Assembly: GCA_028287975.1 (NCBI GenBank)
Contig: JAQBOP010000270.1
Location: 1 to 54,614, forward strand
Direction: 5' to 3'
Source of the DNA: Mucilaginibacter sp.
GTDB lineage: Bacteria > Bacteroidota > Bacteroidia > Sphingobacteriales > Sphingobacteriaceae
Length of the DNA: 54,614 nt
In this document: in pieces, positions 16,179 through 25,046 of the stretch
How the letters are laid out: each line of letters begins with the position of its first letter
How positions within the stretch are numbered: position 1 is the first letter of the stretch
Made by a program: the position numbers and the translations under genes
The notes under the pieces: generated by a model
Told to the model about the DNA's origin: nothing
The model's input: only the letters and a program-made list of their open reading frames with translations
Database searches by the model: none

Positions 16179-18671
16179 CTAAATTTTTTCAGGAGGATTT
16201 GAAGGCGGTACAATATCATTGATATTTAATGTCTTTCCATCGGGTAAATTTAATTTCAGGTCCTGGATAGAATGCGGTAATTCAATACCTTCTTTATTAA
16301 ACAGGGTATAAATATCACTCAATACATTGCTTTTTAACCTTACCCACTTGTTAATATCCGCGGCCCAAAATAAAAGCCTGAAATCAACCGCGTTTTCGTT
16401 CACCGTATTTATAAAGAGCAACGGTTCAGGGTCGGTCATGATGTCATCGCGGTTGCTCAGTATGGATTTTAACAGGTCTTCTACCTTTTTAATGTCAGAG
16501 CCATAGGCAACGCTTACAATTAATTCTACACGCCGGTTATTATTGCTCAGCGTCCAGTTAATTACGTGATGCGATATCAGGTCGCCGTTAGGGATAATCA
16601 CCTCAGCACCATCGGCGGTTGCAATTTTACTTGCCCGGATGCCTATTTCTTTTATGGTACCCGAGCGGCTGTCTATCTCGATAATATCGCCTATCTGAAT
16701 CGGTTTCTCAAAAGCCAATATTAAGCCTGATACCAGGTTGTTTACAATGTTTTGCAAACCAAAACCTATGCCTATACCAAATGCGCTGATAATGATGGTT
16801 ATTTTATCTAATGGGAAATTAGAAGCAAACACCGCCAGGAAAAAGCCGATTGTAAATACACCAATCCTGATCAAAAGGGTAGAGGTGCGGTTCTTCTTTT
16901 TTAGTTTATCTATACTGGTGGCGTGCTGAACCGAAATATCATAAAAGTAACTTATGATCTTTGACATTACAGACGACAGCCAGATCACGAATATAAAAAT
17001 TACAAAACCCCGAAACGTAAACGATGCCCCGGCCACCGTGTGCGACTGCCCAAGAATATCAGTGACATAATCAAGTACGAAATCATCGATGTTTAAATTC
17101 TGGAATAGGAAGAAAAGCCATAGCAATGCGGCGCCTACATTTAAGATATACCTGAATTTTTTCAGCAACAGGGTATGGTCTATCCAACTAATAATACTGT
17201 CCGGATTTTTAGGATTTTTAAATTGAAGTAATAATCCCTGGCTTATTATCTCTACAACAAAATGCAGGCTTATTAATAACCACAAATTATAAACAGCGGT
17301 AATGCCCACTATTTTTGACAGGCTAAACCTGCCGGAAATATCCAACACCAGCGACAGCAGCTGAAGCACGATGAATATTTTTATAATGATGCCCGTATTT
17401 TTAGGATAATCTGTTGGCGTAGCATTTACTTTTTTATTGAATTTGTAGGCAATAAAAACTGATATGATGCCTAAAATTAAAATGGCAAAGCGGTCGGCAT
17501 TGGTTATTTGAATCAGTAAATTACTAATACTATAAAATATGGTTACATAAAATAAACTTAGCAGCGCCTTAAAAATACCGGGATGAAATGCTTTTTTAAC
17601 CAGCACCAATATCAATACCAGGGATACAATAAAAAGGATCTCTAAAAAGGCTACCGGCGGGTGGTCATAAAAATAAGGTACAATAGCAACGCCTACTAAT
17701 AACGATGATACAACAGGTAGCTTGTCAATGTAATTAGCCTCGCTGAAAATCAATTCTGCAGTTTCTGCGTTACGTTTTGTTTTAACTCGATTATAAAATA
17801 TCCAGCCAAAGGCCAGTACCATAAATACTATAGCTATTAAATGCGTCGCGGTTTCTTTTTTAATAAAATAATAAAGCTGCGAGTTGTTTAAGTCGATGGT
17901 GCCTTTTACCGAAGTGCCAAAATTATTGTACGCCTTATCTATTTCCCATATATAACCAAATTCGCCATCAAATGCTCTTGAAGCAAAGTTGCCCACTTTA
18001 TCATCTATCTGGTCAGTTTCATCTAAAATATTGGCATAGGCTGTACCCACCCGGTTTTGTAGGATATTTATCTTAAACAGGTTTTTACGATTACCAGAAT
18101 CTGTTTTCAGGAAGAGGTTAAAAGCTTCTAACCGTTGTGCAAAAAACGTATTTCTTAATACACTATCCGTAGGGATGGTCATTAGCAATAATGAATCCTT
18201 TGGAAACTTGACGATATCTGATTGATTTTGAACCAGTTTGTCATCAATGGCGTCCAGTGTTGATTGCCAACCTTCTAATACGTTCTGTACATGGTCAAGA
18301 TTATCCCTTAAAACAAACAGGTACCTGAGCGTGCTCGCCTTGTGAGTATTGGCTTGGTCCCTTATTTTATTGATCCGTTTTAAGGTAGACGGTAGCTTTT
18401 GGCTGATGTCCGCGGTATCCAGCCCGCCTGCCAGGTTGTTATTTACTTGCTTAAAAGTGGTGGTATATGTCTCCAGCCTTTGCAGCAGGTTATTTATTGA
18501 TGTGTCTGATTTATTAAAGGTGCGATATATCGAATCGCGGGTATGTACTGCTTTTCTTTCCTTTTTGCGCTGACTTTTTGATTTAGACGCATTATTCTGT
18601 GCATAACCATTTTGCAGCGAAACAGAAAATAAGACTATAATTAATACGGTAAACTTTAATATTTTTTGCAT
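16179..18671 (-). CDS. Large MscS-type mechanosensitive channel
   Basis: An 830-residue channel protein. The start at 18671 (MQKILKFTVLIIVLFSVSL) gives a signal peptide; frames starting further upstream only read through a repeat element. A periplasmic, helical N-terminal domain (about 25-265) is followed by around ten membrane helices and the MscS domain near 600-815. The pore and beta-domain signature GIGIGFGLQNIVNNLVSG, then LAFEKPIQIGDIIEI, is clear. This MscK/MscM-like layout releases solutes on hypo-osmotic shock. aroQ lies upstream on the same strand, separated by the repeat at 18723-18797. Confidence 0.88.
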   Translation of the reverse strand: MQKILKFTVLIIVLFSVSLQNGYAQNNASKSKSQRKKERKAVHTRDSIYRTFNKSDTSINNLLQRLETYTTTFKQVNNNLAGGLDTADISQKLPSTLKRINKIRDQANTHKASTLRYLFVLRDNLDHVQNVLEGWQSTLDAIDDKLVQNQSDIVKFPKDSLLLMTIPTDSVLRNTFFAQRLEAFNLFLKTDSGNRKNLFKINILQNRVGTAYANILDETDQIDDKVGNFASRAFDGEFGYIWEIDKAYNNFGTSVKGTIDLNNSQLYYFIKKETATHLIAIVFMVLAFGWIFYNRVKTKRNAETAELIFSEANYIDKLPVVSSLLVGVAIVPYFYDHPPVAFLEILFIVSLVLILVLVKKAFHPGIFKALLSLFYVTIFYSISNLLIQITNADRFAILILGIISVFIAYKFNKKVNATPTDYPKNTGIIIKIFIVLQLLSLVLDISGRFSLSKIVGITAVYNLWLLISLHFVVEIISQGLLLQFKNPKNPDSIISWIDHTLLLKKFRYILNVGAALLWLFFLFQNLNIDDFVLDYVTDILGQSHTVAGASFTFRGFVIFIFVIWLSSVMSKIISYFYDISVQHATSIDKLKKKNRTSTLLIRIGVFTIGFFLAVFASNFPLDKITIIISAFGIGIGFGLQNIVNNLVSGLILAFEKPIQIGDIIEIDSRSGTIKEIGIRASKIATADGAEVIIPNGDLISHHVINWTLSNNNRRVELIVSVAYGSDIKKVEDLLKSILSNRDDIMTDPEPLLFINTVNENAVDFRLLFWAADINKWVRLKSNVLSDIYTLFNKEGIELPHSIQDLKLNLPDGKTLNINDIVPPSNPPEKI

Positions 18672-18722
18672 CGGCCAGGGGTAAATCAATACATTTTGTC
18701 TTTTAGGTGTGGCTACGTAAAA

Positions 18723-18797
18723 AGCCCCCTCTAAATCTCCCCCGGTAGGGGAGACTTTAAACAAGCCCTCCCTACCGGGGAGGGTTGGGTGGGGCTC
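18723..18797. repeat. Interspersed palindromic repeat, AGCCCCCTC/CTCCCCCGGTAGGGGAG type
   Basis: The left arm begins AGCCCCCTCTAAATCTCCCC and contains CGGTAGGGGAG. The right arm has CCCTCCCTACCGGGGAGG and ends GGGGCT, an imperfect complement. It is the same family as the perfect 35-base inverted repeat at 36408-36514. Confidence 0.8.
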
Positions 18798-18814
18798 CGG
18801 GAAAAACGGCAATT

Positions 18815-19237
18815 TTATTTGCATTCTATCAAATTTTCAATTGCTAAACGGTAGCTATCTAATCCAAATCCGGCAATTACACCTTTGCAACTGGCTGCCA
18901 GCATGCTGTGGTGCCTGAATTCTTCGCGTTTATAAACATTGGATATATGTACTTCAATAACAGGTGCTTTGATACCAGCGATGGCATCGGCAATAGCTAC
19001 AGAAGTATGCGTATATGCGCCTGCATTCAGCACAATGCCATCAAAACTAAAACCAATTTCATGCAGTTTATTTATAATTTCGCCCTCTACATTACTTTGG
19101 TAGTAGGTTAACGTATGGTTTGGATAGCGTGCCTGCAGTTCGGTAAAATAGGTTTCAAAGCTGCTGTCGCCGTAAATAGATTTTTCGCGTACGCCCAGTA
19201 AATTTAAATTTGGGCCGTTAATAATTTGTATATTCAT
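18815..19237 (-). CDS. aroQ: Type II 3-dehydroquinate dehydratase
   Basis: A 140-residue AroQ that dehydrates 3-dehydroquinate to 3-dehydroshikimate in the shikimate pathway; members are dodecamers. The N-terminal GPNLNLLGVRE carries Arg17, the catalytic Tyr is at 22, substrate-binding LNAGAYTHTS is at 70-79 and the catalytic His97 is in EVHISN. A C-terminal GFGLDSYRLAIENL completes the fold. The length is typical. It is divergent from the xerD gene 40 bases away. No other aromatic biosynthesis gene is nearby. Confidence 0.95.
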   Translation of the reverse strand: MNIQIINGPNLNLLGVREKSIYGDSSFETYFTELQARYPNHTLTYYQSNVEGEIINKLHEIGFSFDGIVLNAGAYTHTSVAIADAIAGIKAPVIEVHISNVYKREEFRHHSMLAASCKGVIAGFGLDSYRLAIENLIECK

Positions 19238-19277
19238 TAGTTCAAACTTAACTATAAAACATTAAAACTAAAATCAA

Positions 19278-20177
19278 TTGGACTGGCGATCGGCAATAAA
19301 AGGGTTTCAAGCATATTTAAAACTGGAAAAATCCCTTTCGGCCAATTCCATCGAGGCTTATACCCGCGATATAGGAAGGCTGTACGAATACACCGAAACG
19401 CAGAACCCCAAAATCAATCCCGAGAACGTAGTATTGGCCGACCTGCGGAATTTTATTACCTGGGTTAATAATTTGGGCATGATCCCTTCAACGCAGGCGC
19501 GCATCCTCTCAGGTATTAAGGCATTTTATAAATACCTGTTGATGGAGGACCTGATAAAAAGCGATCCATCCGAATTGCTCGAATCGCCCAAAATTACCCG
19601 TAAATTACCTGATACGTTAAGTTATACGGATATTAATAAGCTGATAGATGCCATTGATCTTTCAAAACCCGAAGGCGCGCGCAATAAGGCCATTATGGAA
19701 ACATTGTACGGCTGCGGTTTACGGGTGTCAGAGTTGACAGAATTGAAACTATCAAATTTATATCTCGACATTGAATTTATAAAGGTATTTGGCAAAGGCA
19801 GTAAAGAACGGTTGGTGCCCATTGGCGGACCGGCAATAAAAGCTTTAAAGATCTGGATAGAGCAGGTGAGGGTGCATACCCCCATAAAAAAAGGCGAGGA
19901 AGATTATGTTTTTTTAAACCGGCGCGGATCAAGATTAAGTCGTGTATATATTTTTATGCTGATAAAAGACCTTGCGTTGGTGACAGGGTTAAAGAAGTCC
20001 ATCAGTCCGCATACTTTCCGGCATTCGTTTGCTACTCATTTAGTTGAGGGGGGGGCCGACCTGCGCGCCGTACAGGAAATGCTGGGGCATGAAAGTATAA
20101 CCACCACAGAGATCTATACACATTTAGACAGGGAATATTTAAAAGGGACGATTATTCAGTTTCACCCAAGGAATTGA
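19278..20177 (+). CDS. xerD: Site-specific tyrosine recombinase XerD/XerC
   Basis: A 299-residue Xer recombinase that resolves chromosome dimers at dif. The N-terminal SAM-like core-binding domain spans about 5-90, and the catalytic domain follows. Catalytic residues are Arg149 (GCGLRVSEL), Lys173 (FGKGSKERLVP), His245 and Arg248 (HTFRHSFATH), His271 (MLGHESI) and nucleophile Tyr280 (EIYTHLD). The best start is TTG at 19278 in MDWRSAIKGF; no in-frame ATG precedes the conserved domain. It is a housekeeping Xer rather than a phage integrase, judging from the compact length and lack of mobile genes nearby. Its 3' end overlaps a small convergent gene by 26 bases. Confidence 0.9.
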   Translation: MDWRSAIKGFQAYLKLEKSLSANSIEAYTRDIGRLYEYTETQNPKINPENVVLADLRNFITWVNNLGMIPSTQARILSGIKAFYKYLLMEDLIKSDPSELLESPKITRKLPDTLSYTDINKLIDAIDLSKPEGARNKAIMETLYGCGLRVSELTELKLSNLYLDIEFIKVFGKGSKERLVPIGGPAIKALKIWIEQVRVHTPIKKGEEDYVFLNRRGSRLSRVYIFMLIKDLALVTGLKKSISPHTFRHSFATHLVEGGADLRAVQEMLGHESITTTEIYTHLDREYLKGTIIQFHPRN

Positions 20178-20352
20178 CAGCTTTGGGTTTCTTAAAAGCC
20201 AGTAAAACGCAGCATAAACTTAAAATGAGTAAAGCCCATACCAATAGGTCATCCGTATTTTTTGAGCAACAAAAATAGGTGGCAATGCAACTTAAAATAG
20301 CGCCTACATACAAAAGCGGCTGTTTGTAGATCTTTAATTCATTAAGATTCAT
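20152..20352 (-). CDS. Small membrane protein, 66 aa
   Basis: A 66-residue protein with two predicted membrane helices (about 12-28 and 35-53) and a Lys-rich turn after the second. It is not recognised by family. The last 26 bases overlap the 3' end of xerD in the convergent orientation. The helix pair and the plausible start MNLNELKIYK support a real gene. Confidence 0.5.
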   Translation of the reverse strand: MNLNELKIYKQPLLYVGAILSCIATYFCCSKNTDDLLVWALLILSLCCVLLAFKKPKAVNSLGETE

Positions 20353-20469
20353 TTTTTTTCAAGGCACAATTGATAGAATAAAGTTAGTAATTACTTTAAA
20401 CATAACAAGTAAATAAAAAGAGGACGTAATTGTTTGTTTTTATAATTATTTCTGTGCCTTTATCATCCA

Positions 20470-20505
20470 CTCAGGGTCACTCGTATCGGACCCTGAGGAG
20501 TACGA
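20470..20505 (+). ncRNA. Hairpin with possible pseudoknot in 5' leader
   Basis: CTCAGGGTC (20470-20478) pairs perfectly with GACCCTGAG (20489-20497). The loop contains TCGTA (20481-20485), which is complementary to TACGA just downstream (20501-20505), so an H-type pseudoknot is possible. It lies 82 bases before the secreted-protein gene. There is no poly-T after it. Confidence 0.3.
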
Positions 20506-20586
20506 ATAGCATTATAGTACAGTTTCATCCGGGGAATTAAAATGTATTTCTTACTTTTAATCACCATTTACTAAACCTACACCGTT

Positions 20587-21345
20587 ATGAAGAAGATAGT
20601 TATGATTGTTTGCGCCACGTGTGCATCGTTTTTAACACATGCCCAGATAACTCCCGAAAAATTATTAGGCACCTGGACATTGATAAAATACGATTATGGG
20701 AATGGCAATAGCGGCGACCAAACCAAAGCCAGTTTTAAAAAAAAGTTAATAATAACCCCCGGATATTTTACAGAGCTTAATTATGACACATCCAGGTCTA
20801 TTATAAAAACAGTTGTCTACGTGAGTTATAAGGTCAACTATTTTTGTTGCATAGGGCCATATCCTAACAAGGTGCCCGGAAAAAGTATAATTGAACAGAC
20901 TATTTTGAATACAACCGGCGATTCTGCACATTTAATATCGAAAAAGAAATACGCCAACTTGGAATTGGATAAAGAAGGTTTTTTGCATGTGAATGACTTT
21001 AATAAAAAGACTTCAGAAGTTTGGATGCCTGTCAAAGAGATTTCTTTTCCCCGGACCAACTCCAAAAAGCCGTTTGACATTGAGGAAAACCTGAAATTTG
21101 ATACCCGGGCTTTACTGGTTTTGAAAAAGGGTGATGAGAAGATTATTCTGAAACGAAATAAAGATTATCCAAAACCTTTCCATTTTTTAAAAGATGTTCA
21201 AGTAGAAGAGGTTGAAGTATTTGCTGATGAAGAGGCTATCCAGCTTTATGGGATGGATGGACGTTTTGGAGTTTTAACTGTAAAAATTGAAGAAAAATAT
21301 TTGCCGACTGTTATCGAACAACTAAAAAAGCAAAAGAATATTTAA
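20587..21345 (+). CDS. Secreted protein with lipocalin-like N-terminus and plug-like C-terminus
   Basis: A 252-residue exported protein with a signal peptide ending near THAQ at 17-20. The next section, LLGTWTLIKYDYG, resembles the opening of lipocalin-like beta-barrel domains. The C-terminal third (VEEVEVFADEEAIQLYGMDG then RFGVLTVKI) resembles the TonB-dependent-receptor plug motif of the form EV.D..A..YG..G..GVI.I, which in Bacteroidota also occurs in non-receptor exported proteins. No beta-barrel receptor domain is present. The function is unknown; it is a single-gene unit. Confidence 0.65.
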   Translation: MKKIVMIVCATCASFLTHAQITPEKLLGTWTLIKYDYGNGNSGDQTKASFKKKLIITPGYFTELNYDTSRSIIKTVVYVSYKVNYFCCIGPYPNKVPGKSIIEQTILNTTGDSAHLISKKKYANLELDKEGFLHVNDFNKKTSEVWMPVKEISFPRTNSKKPFDIEENLKFDTRALLVLKKGDEKIILKRNKDYPKPFHFLKDVQVEEVEVFADEEAIQLYGMDGRFGVLTVKIEEKYLPTVIEQLKKQKNI

Positions 21346-21477
21346 TATCCTGTCCCCCGCATAGGGCCGGAGAGGACGATGCAATAATGATGGGTACGGA
21401 AAAATACATCGAATAATGTTTGTCAGTGCTTTGCCAAAAGCAAGCAGTATTTGTACTTTTACTTATATTTATTTTTT

Positions 21478-21780
21478 ATGCAAAATATTATCAAAGCCGA
21501 TATCTCAACGATACAGCAAATTATGCGTGAGCATAGTGTTGTTTCCGCATTTGCTTTTGGTAGCGTATTGAGTGACAAAATGCATCCTGAAAGCGATATC
21601 GATTTTTTAATAACCTTTAAGCAGGGAATGGATTACCAGGAGTATGGTAATAATTACTTTAAGCTGATGTATGCATTGCAGGACTTTTTTAAACGTGATG
21701 TAGACCTTGTTGCGGCAGAAACAGTTACAAATCCATATCTGTTACAAAGTATTGACAATAATAAGTTTCAGGTATTATAA
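21478..21780 (+). CDS. mntA: MntA-type nucleotidyltransferase antitoxin
   Basis: A 100-residue minimal nucleotidyltransferase. The start at 21478 (MQNIIKADIS) is preferred to a TTG 27 bases upstream. The GSX10DXD active-site motif is exact: Gly28-Ser29, ten residues, then Asp40-Ile-Asp42 in SDIDFLITF. In the MntA-HepT toxin-antitoxin family this enzyme adds AMP units to a Tyr of the HepT toxin and so silences it. The stop overlaps the hepT start by one base (TAATG), which fits obligate co-expression. Confidence 0.88.
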   Translation: MQNIIKADISTIQQIMREHSVVSAFAFGSVLSDKMHPESDIDFLITFKQGMDYQEYGNNYFKLMYALQDFFKRDVDLVAAETVTNPYLLQSIDNNKFQVL

Positions 21781-22115
21781 TGAGTATCGAAGAAAAAAAA
21801 CTTCTTACTGATATTGCCGAAGCTATATTGTCTATTGATGAACACCTGGAAAGTGAGCGCGTGTTTGTCAAGTATAAGGCCAATAAAACAAAAAGAAGAG
21901 CTGTAGAACGAGAGCTTGAAATAATAGGCGAAGCTGTAAACAAGTTATTAAAAATTTCGCCTGATGTTAATATTTCCTATGCACGGTTAATAGTCGACCT
22001 TCGTAACAAAGTTATTCATGCTTATGATAACGTAAACGACATGGTGATCTGGAATGTTATCATCAATCATATCCCTCTATTAAAGACTGAAGTTGATTTG
22101 CTTTTAGACCAATAA
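21780..22115 (+). CDS. hepT: HepT-type HEPN toxin (DUF86)
   Basis: A 111-residue helical HEPN-domain protein. The RX4HXY motif is exact: Arg75, four residues, His80, Ala, Tyr82 (RNKVIHAY). In characterised MntA-HepT pairs this site cleaves RNA, and the Tyr is the residue modified by MntA. The preceding LEIIGEAVNKLLK is also typical of DUF86. The motif is intact, so the toxin is probably functional. It follows mntA with a one-base overlap. Confidence 0.9.
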   Translation: MSIEEKKLLTDIAEAILSIDEHLESERVFVKYKANKTKRRAVERELEIIGEAVNKLLKISPDVNISYARLIVDLRNKVIHAYDNVNDMVIWNVIINHIPLLKTEVDLLLDQ

Positions 22116-22160
22116 AAATAGACAGTGACAAATAAATTATGAATGTCTTCCGAAAAATTG

Positions 22161-23021
22161 CTATTTCTCAGCTCTTATCATCCTGTCCCTACCGCTCAGA
22201 TCCTGCCTCAATTCTATATCTTTAAAACCTTTATCTGCTAACAACTCCATTGTTTCTTTACCTAAACTCTCATTGATCTCAAAAAACAATAAGCCGTTTT
22301 CTGAAAGATTGGTCAATGCAAAATCAGCAATTGCCCTGTAAAAAAGTAAAGGATCATCCTCCGGTACGAAAAGCGCCGTATGCGGTTCAAAGTCGGTTAC
22401 GTTGGTATGCATTTGTTTTTTATCATCCAAAGTAACGTAGGGGGGGTTAGAAACTATAATTTCAAATTTCGAAATTTCGATTTCGGATTTTAAATTCAAA
22501 ATATCCGCCTGGATAAAACTAACCTTAACATCGTTCAACAAAGCGTTTTCTTTGGCTATGTTTAAAGCTTCCGGCGATATATCAATTGCCGAAACCTGAG
22601 TTGCCGGCAAATTCTTTTTTAAGCTGATGGCAATACATCCGCTACCTGTACCGATATCTAAAACATTGCTAACTGCCCATTGCCTACTGCTAACTGACTT
22701 GATCAACCATTCCACTAATTCCTCCGTCTCCGGCCGGGGAATGAGGGTGGCAGGGGTTACCATAAACTTTAGGCCATAAAATTCAGCATAGCCTAAAGCA
22801 TATTGTAAAGGCTTGCCCGTTTTTAGCTGGGTAAGTATACTGTCCATTCCTTCCTGTTGAGTCAAAGTTAGCTCGTTTTCAGGAAATGCTTTAATGGTGG
22901 CCTTTGATGACTTAAGTATTTCTGTTAATACCATTAAAGTGATGGCTTCGGTTTCCTGCGCGTCATAGATTCCGGCAAGACCCTGCTTAAAAGTTGTAAA
23001 TACATCTTTAATGGTTTTCAT
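22161..23021 (-). CDS. prmC: Release factor glutamine methyltransferase
   Basis: A 286-residue PrmC/HemK that methylates the Gln of the GGQ motif in RF1 and RF2 using SAM. The N-terminal helical domain is followed by the SAM-binding loop LDIGTGSGCIAI at 121-132, the acidic end of strand 2 in AIDISPEAL and the catalytic NPPY at 192-195. Two stretches look foreign to the family: SVSSRQWAVSN (about 109-119) and KSEIEISKFE (about 178-187). Both are encoded by DNA resembling intergenic repeats, and both sit in variable loops without breaking the frame. Confidence 0.92.
   Translation of the reverse strand: MKTIKDVFTTFKQGLAGIYDAQETEAITLMVLTEILKSSKATIKAFPENELTLTQQEGMDSILTQLKTGKPLQYALGYAEFYGLKFMVTPATLIPRPETEELVEWLIKSVSSRQWAVSNVLDIGTGSGCIAISLKKNLPATQVSAIDISPEALNIAKENALLNDVKVSFIQADILNLKSEIEISKFEIIVSNPPYVTLDDKKQMHTNVTDFEPHTALFVPEDDPLLFYRAIADFALTNLSENGLLFFEINESLGKETMELLADKGFKDIELRQDLSGRDRMIRAEK
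22464..22490. repeat. Short A/T-rich repeat inside prmC
   Basis: The segment CAAATTTCGAAATTTCGATT then TCGG is a run of AATTTCGA-type units. It encodes KSEIEISKFE just before the NPPY strand. It has the look of small intergenic repeats rather than conserved coding sequence. Confidence 0.4.
22666..22700. repeat. GCTAACTG direct repeat inside prmC
   Basis: GCTAACTG occurs at 22668-22675 and again at 22689-22696, a 21-base period, with CCCATTGCCTACT between. The unit encodes SVSSRQWAVSN in the linker before the SAM-binding loop. Confidence 0.5.
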
Positions 23022-23080
23022 TGCACGAAGTTAGGATTTTGAACACTAATCTCTAATACACTAATCGCTATCTTTGTAGC

Positions 23081-24130
23081 ATGCCCGGTCATGAACTTTA
23101 TATGCAACGCTGTCTTGATCTTGCCGCTTTAGGCATGGGCAGTGTAAGCCCGAACCCAATGGTCGGCGCTGTAATTGTGCACGATGATAAAATAATAGGC
23201 GAGGGCTATCACCAGCAATATGGCCGGGCGCATGCCGAAGTAAACGCTGTAAACCAGGTTTTGGCAAATTTTACCAATGCAGCAGAGCTGCTAAGGCAAT
23301 CAACCATCTACGTATCGCTTGAGCCTTGTGCCCACTATGGCAAAACACCGCCATGTGCTGATCTGATCATAAAACATGGCATCCCAAAAGCAGTGATAGG
23401 CTGCCGCGACCCGTTTGACCAGGTGGACGGCAAAGGCATTGAAAAGCTATTGTCTGCCGGGGTTGAAGTTGTAACAGGTGTTTTAGAAGATAAATGTAAA
23501 TGGCTTAACCGCCGGTTCTTTACGCGGGTACAAAAACAACGACCGTATGTGATACTAAAATGGGCACAAACAGCCAACGGCTTTTTTGCACCGGATGACA
23601 ATACACAGTTTTGGATAACCGGCCCCGAATCGCGCAAGCTGGTGCACCAATGGCGTGGTGAAGAAGACGCCATCCTGATCGGGAAGAACACGGCAGCTAT
23701 TGATAATCCGCAATTAAATGTGCGGTATGGCGGTGGCAGATCGCCCAGGCGTGTTGTTATTGACCGGCGGCTGGAATTAAAAGCTGATCTGAACGTGTTT
23801 GATCAATCGGTTGAGACGTTGATATTTAATGAGCTAAAAACGGATATCGACGGAAAAAATAAATACATAGCGCTCGAGGATTTTGACCGTTATGTACCGC
23901 AATATATTTTATACCAGCTTTATCTACAGGATATCCAATCGGTAATTATTGAAGGTGGCGCGCATACCCTTAATACTTTTATTGAAGCCGGGGTATGGGA
24001 TGAAGCGAGGATATTTACAGGAGAGGTAACTTTAAAAACAGGCATTAAAGCACCAAAAATAAACGGTATAATTGTCGAAGAGATTTCATCAGGAACTGAC
24101 CAGTTAAAAATTCTATACAATAAAAATTAA
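23081..24130 (+). CDS. ribD: Bifunctional riboflavin biosynthesis deaminase/reductase
   Basis: A 349-residue RibD that deaminates the pyrimidine intermediate formed from GTP and then reduces its ribosyl chain. The deaminase half (1-145) has SPNPMVGAVIV and the zinc site HAE at 51-53 with Cys83 and Cys92 (EPCAHYGKTPPC). The reductase half (about 150-349) has RPYVILKWAQTANG, a WRGEEDAILIGKNTA segment and IIEGGAHTLNTFI. It is divergent from prmC, with about 60 bases between. A DMT transporter gene starts 6 bases after its stop, suggesting co-transcription. No FMN riboswitch-like leader is seen. Confidence 0.95.
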   Translation: MPGHELYMQRCLDLAALGMGSVSPNPMVGAVIVHDDKIIGEGYHQQYGRAHAEVNAVNQVLANFTNAAELLRQSTIYVSLEPCAHYGKTPPCADLIIKHGIPKAVIGCRDPFDQVDGKGIEKLLSAGVEVVTGVLEDKCKWLNRRFFTRVQKQRPYVILKWAQTANGFFAPDDNTQFWITGPESRKLVHQWRGEEDAILIGKNTAAIDNPQLNVRYGGGRSPRRVVIDRRLELKADLNVFDQSVETLIFNELKTDIDGKNKYIALEDFDRYVPQYILYQLYLQDIQSVIIEGGAHTLNTFIEAGVWDEARIFTGEVTLKTGIKAPKINGIIVEEISSGTDQLKILYNKN

Positions 24131-24136
24131 TAGCCG

Positions 24137-24997
24137 ATGCTATACGTATTACTAAGTGTTTGCTGCAGTGTAATTGTATCTGTTATGCTAAAGCTTGCCA
24201 GGCGTTATCATGTTGATATGCTGCAAGCCATCACCTGGAATTATTCGGTGGCTATTGTATTGACCTGGGTAATATTCAGGCCGCATTGGGTTAGCTTGCA
24301 AGCTGCTCCGTTTGCCAATTACGCTGCTTTGGGTATCCTGCTGCCATCTTTATTTGTAATCTTGGCCAGGTCAGTAAGACTCACCGGTATTGTGCGTACA
24401 GACATTGCGCAGCGATTATCCTTATTTATACCTATTATAGCGGCTTACTGGATCTTTGGCGACCAACCCGGGCTGTTAAAGATCACCGGAATTTTCATAG
24501 GCTTTGCGGCTATTTTCTGTTCTATCCCCTGGGGTAAAAGTGGCGGCTCAAAATCTGGTTTTGGCGCATGGCTTTACCTGATAATAATTTTTGTGGGGAT
24601 GGGTTTTATAGACATCTTATTTAAAAATGTAGCGGCCTACAAAACAATACCTTATACAACCTCACTTTTTATAGTATTCATACTTGCGTTTATCGGCTCA
24701 TTTATTTTGTTGGCTATCAAAATTGCCAGTGGCAAAACTAAATTCTCCTTTCCGCATATTTTGATCGGCTGGTCGTTGGGTATAGCCAATTTTGGTAATA
24801 TCCTGTTCTATATAAAAGCGCACCGGGCGTTGGCAAAACAGCCATCAACTGTTTTCTCTGCCATGAATATGGGGGTTATCGTACTGGGCACGCTGATAGG
24901 CTTATTTGTCTTTAAAGAAAAGCTGAGTACACTTAACAAGGTAGGTGTGTTCTTGGCGCTGGTATCAATAGTAGTAATTACCTATTCGTCCTATTAA
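24137..24997 (+). CDS. EamA/DMT family transporter
   Basis: A 286-residue membrane protein with about ten helices in two related halves, the drug/metabolite transporter (EamA) layout. The fifth-helix segment in each half matches the family (GLLKITGIFIGFAAIFCSIP, then STLNKVGVFLALVSIVVITY). Members move metabolites, amino acids or drugs across the inner membrane. It starts 6 bases after ribD, so a link to riboflavin or its precursors is possible but unproven. Confidence 0.82.
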   Translation: MLYVLLSVCCSVIVSVMLKLARRYHVDMLQAITWNYSVAIVLTWVIFRPHWVSLQAAPFANYAALGILLPSLFVILARSVRLTGIVRTDIAQRLSLFIPIIAAYWIFGDQPGLLKITGIFIGFAAIFCSIPWGKSGGSKSGFGAWLYLIIIFVGMGFIDILFKNVAAYKTIPYTTSLFIVFILAFIGSFILLAIKIASGKTKFSFPHILIGWSLGIANFGNILFYIKAHRALAKQPSTVFSAMNMGVIVLGTLIGLFVFKEKLSTLNKVGVFLALVSIVVITYSSY

Positions 24998-25046
24998 TGC
25001 ATATTTCTGCTTTTTATTGTTTTTCTCTGCATTTAATTGCTTTTTA

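Noticed and set aside
18672-18824. Extended N-terminus of the MscS-type protein
   Set aside because: The extra 51 codons read through a palindromic repeat, and a proper signal peptide begins at 18671.
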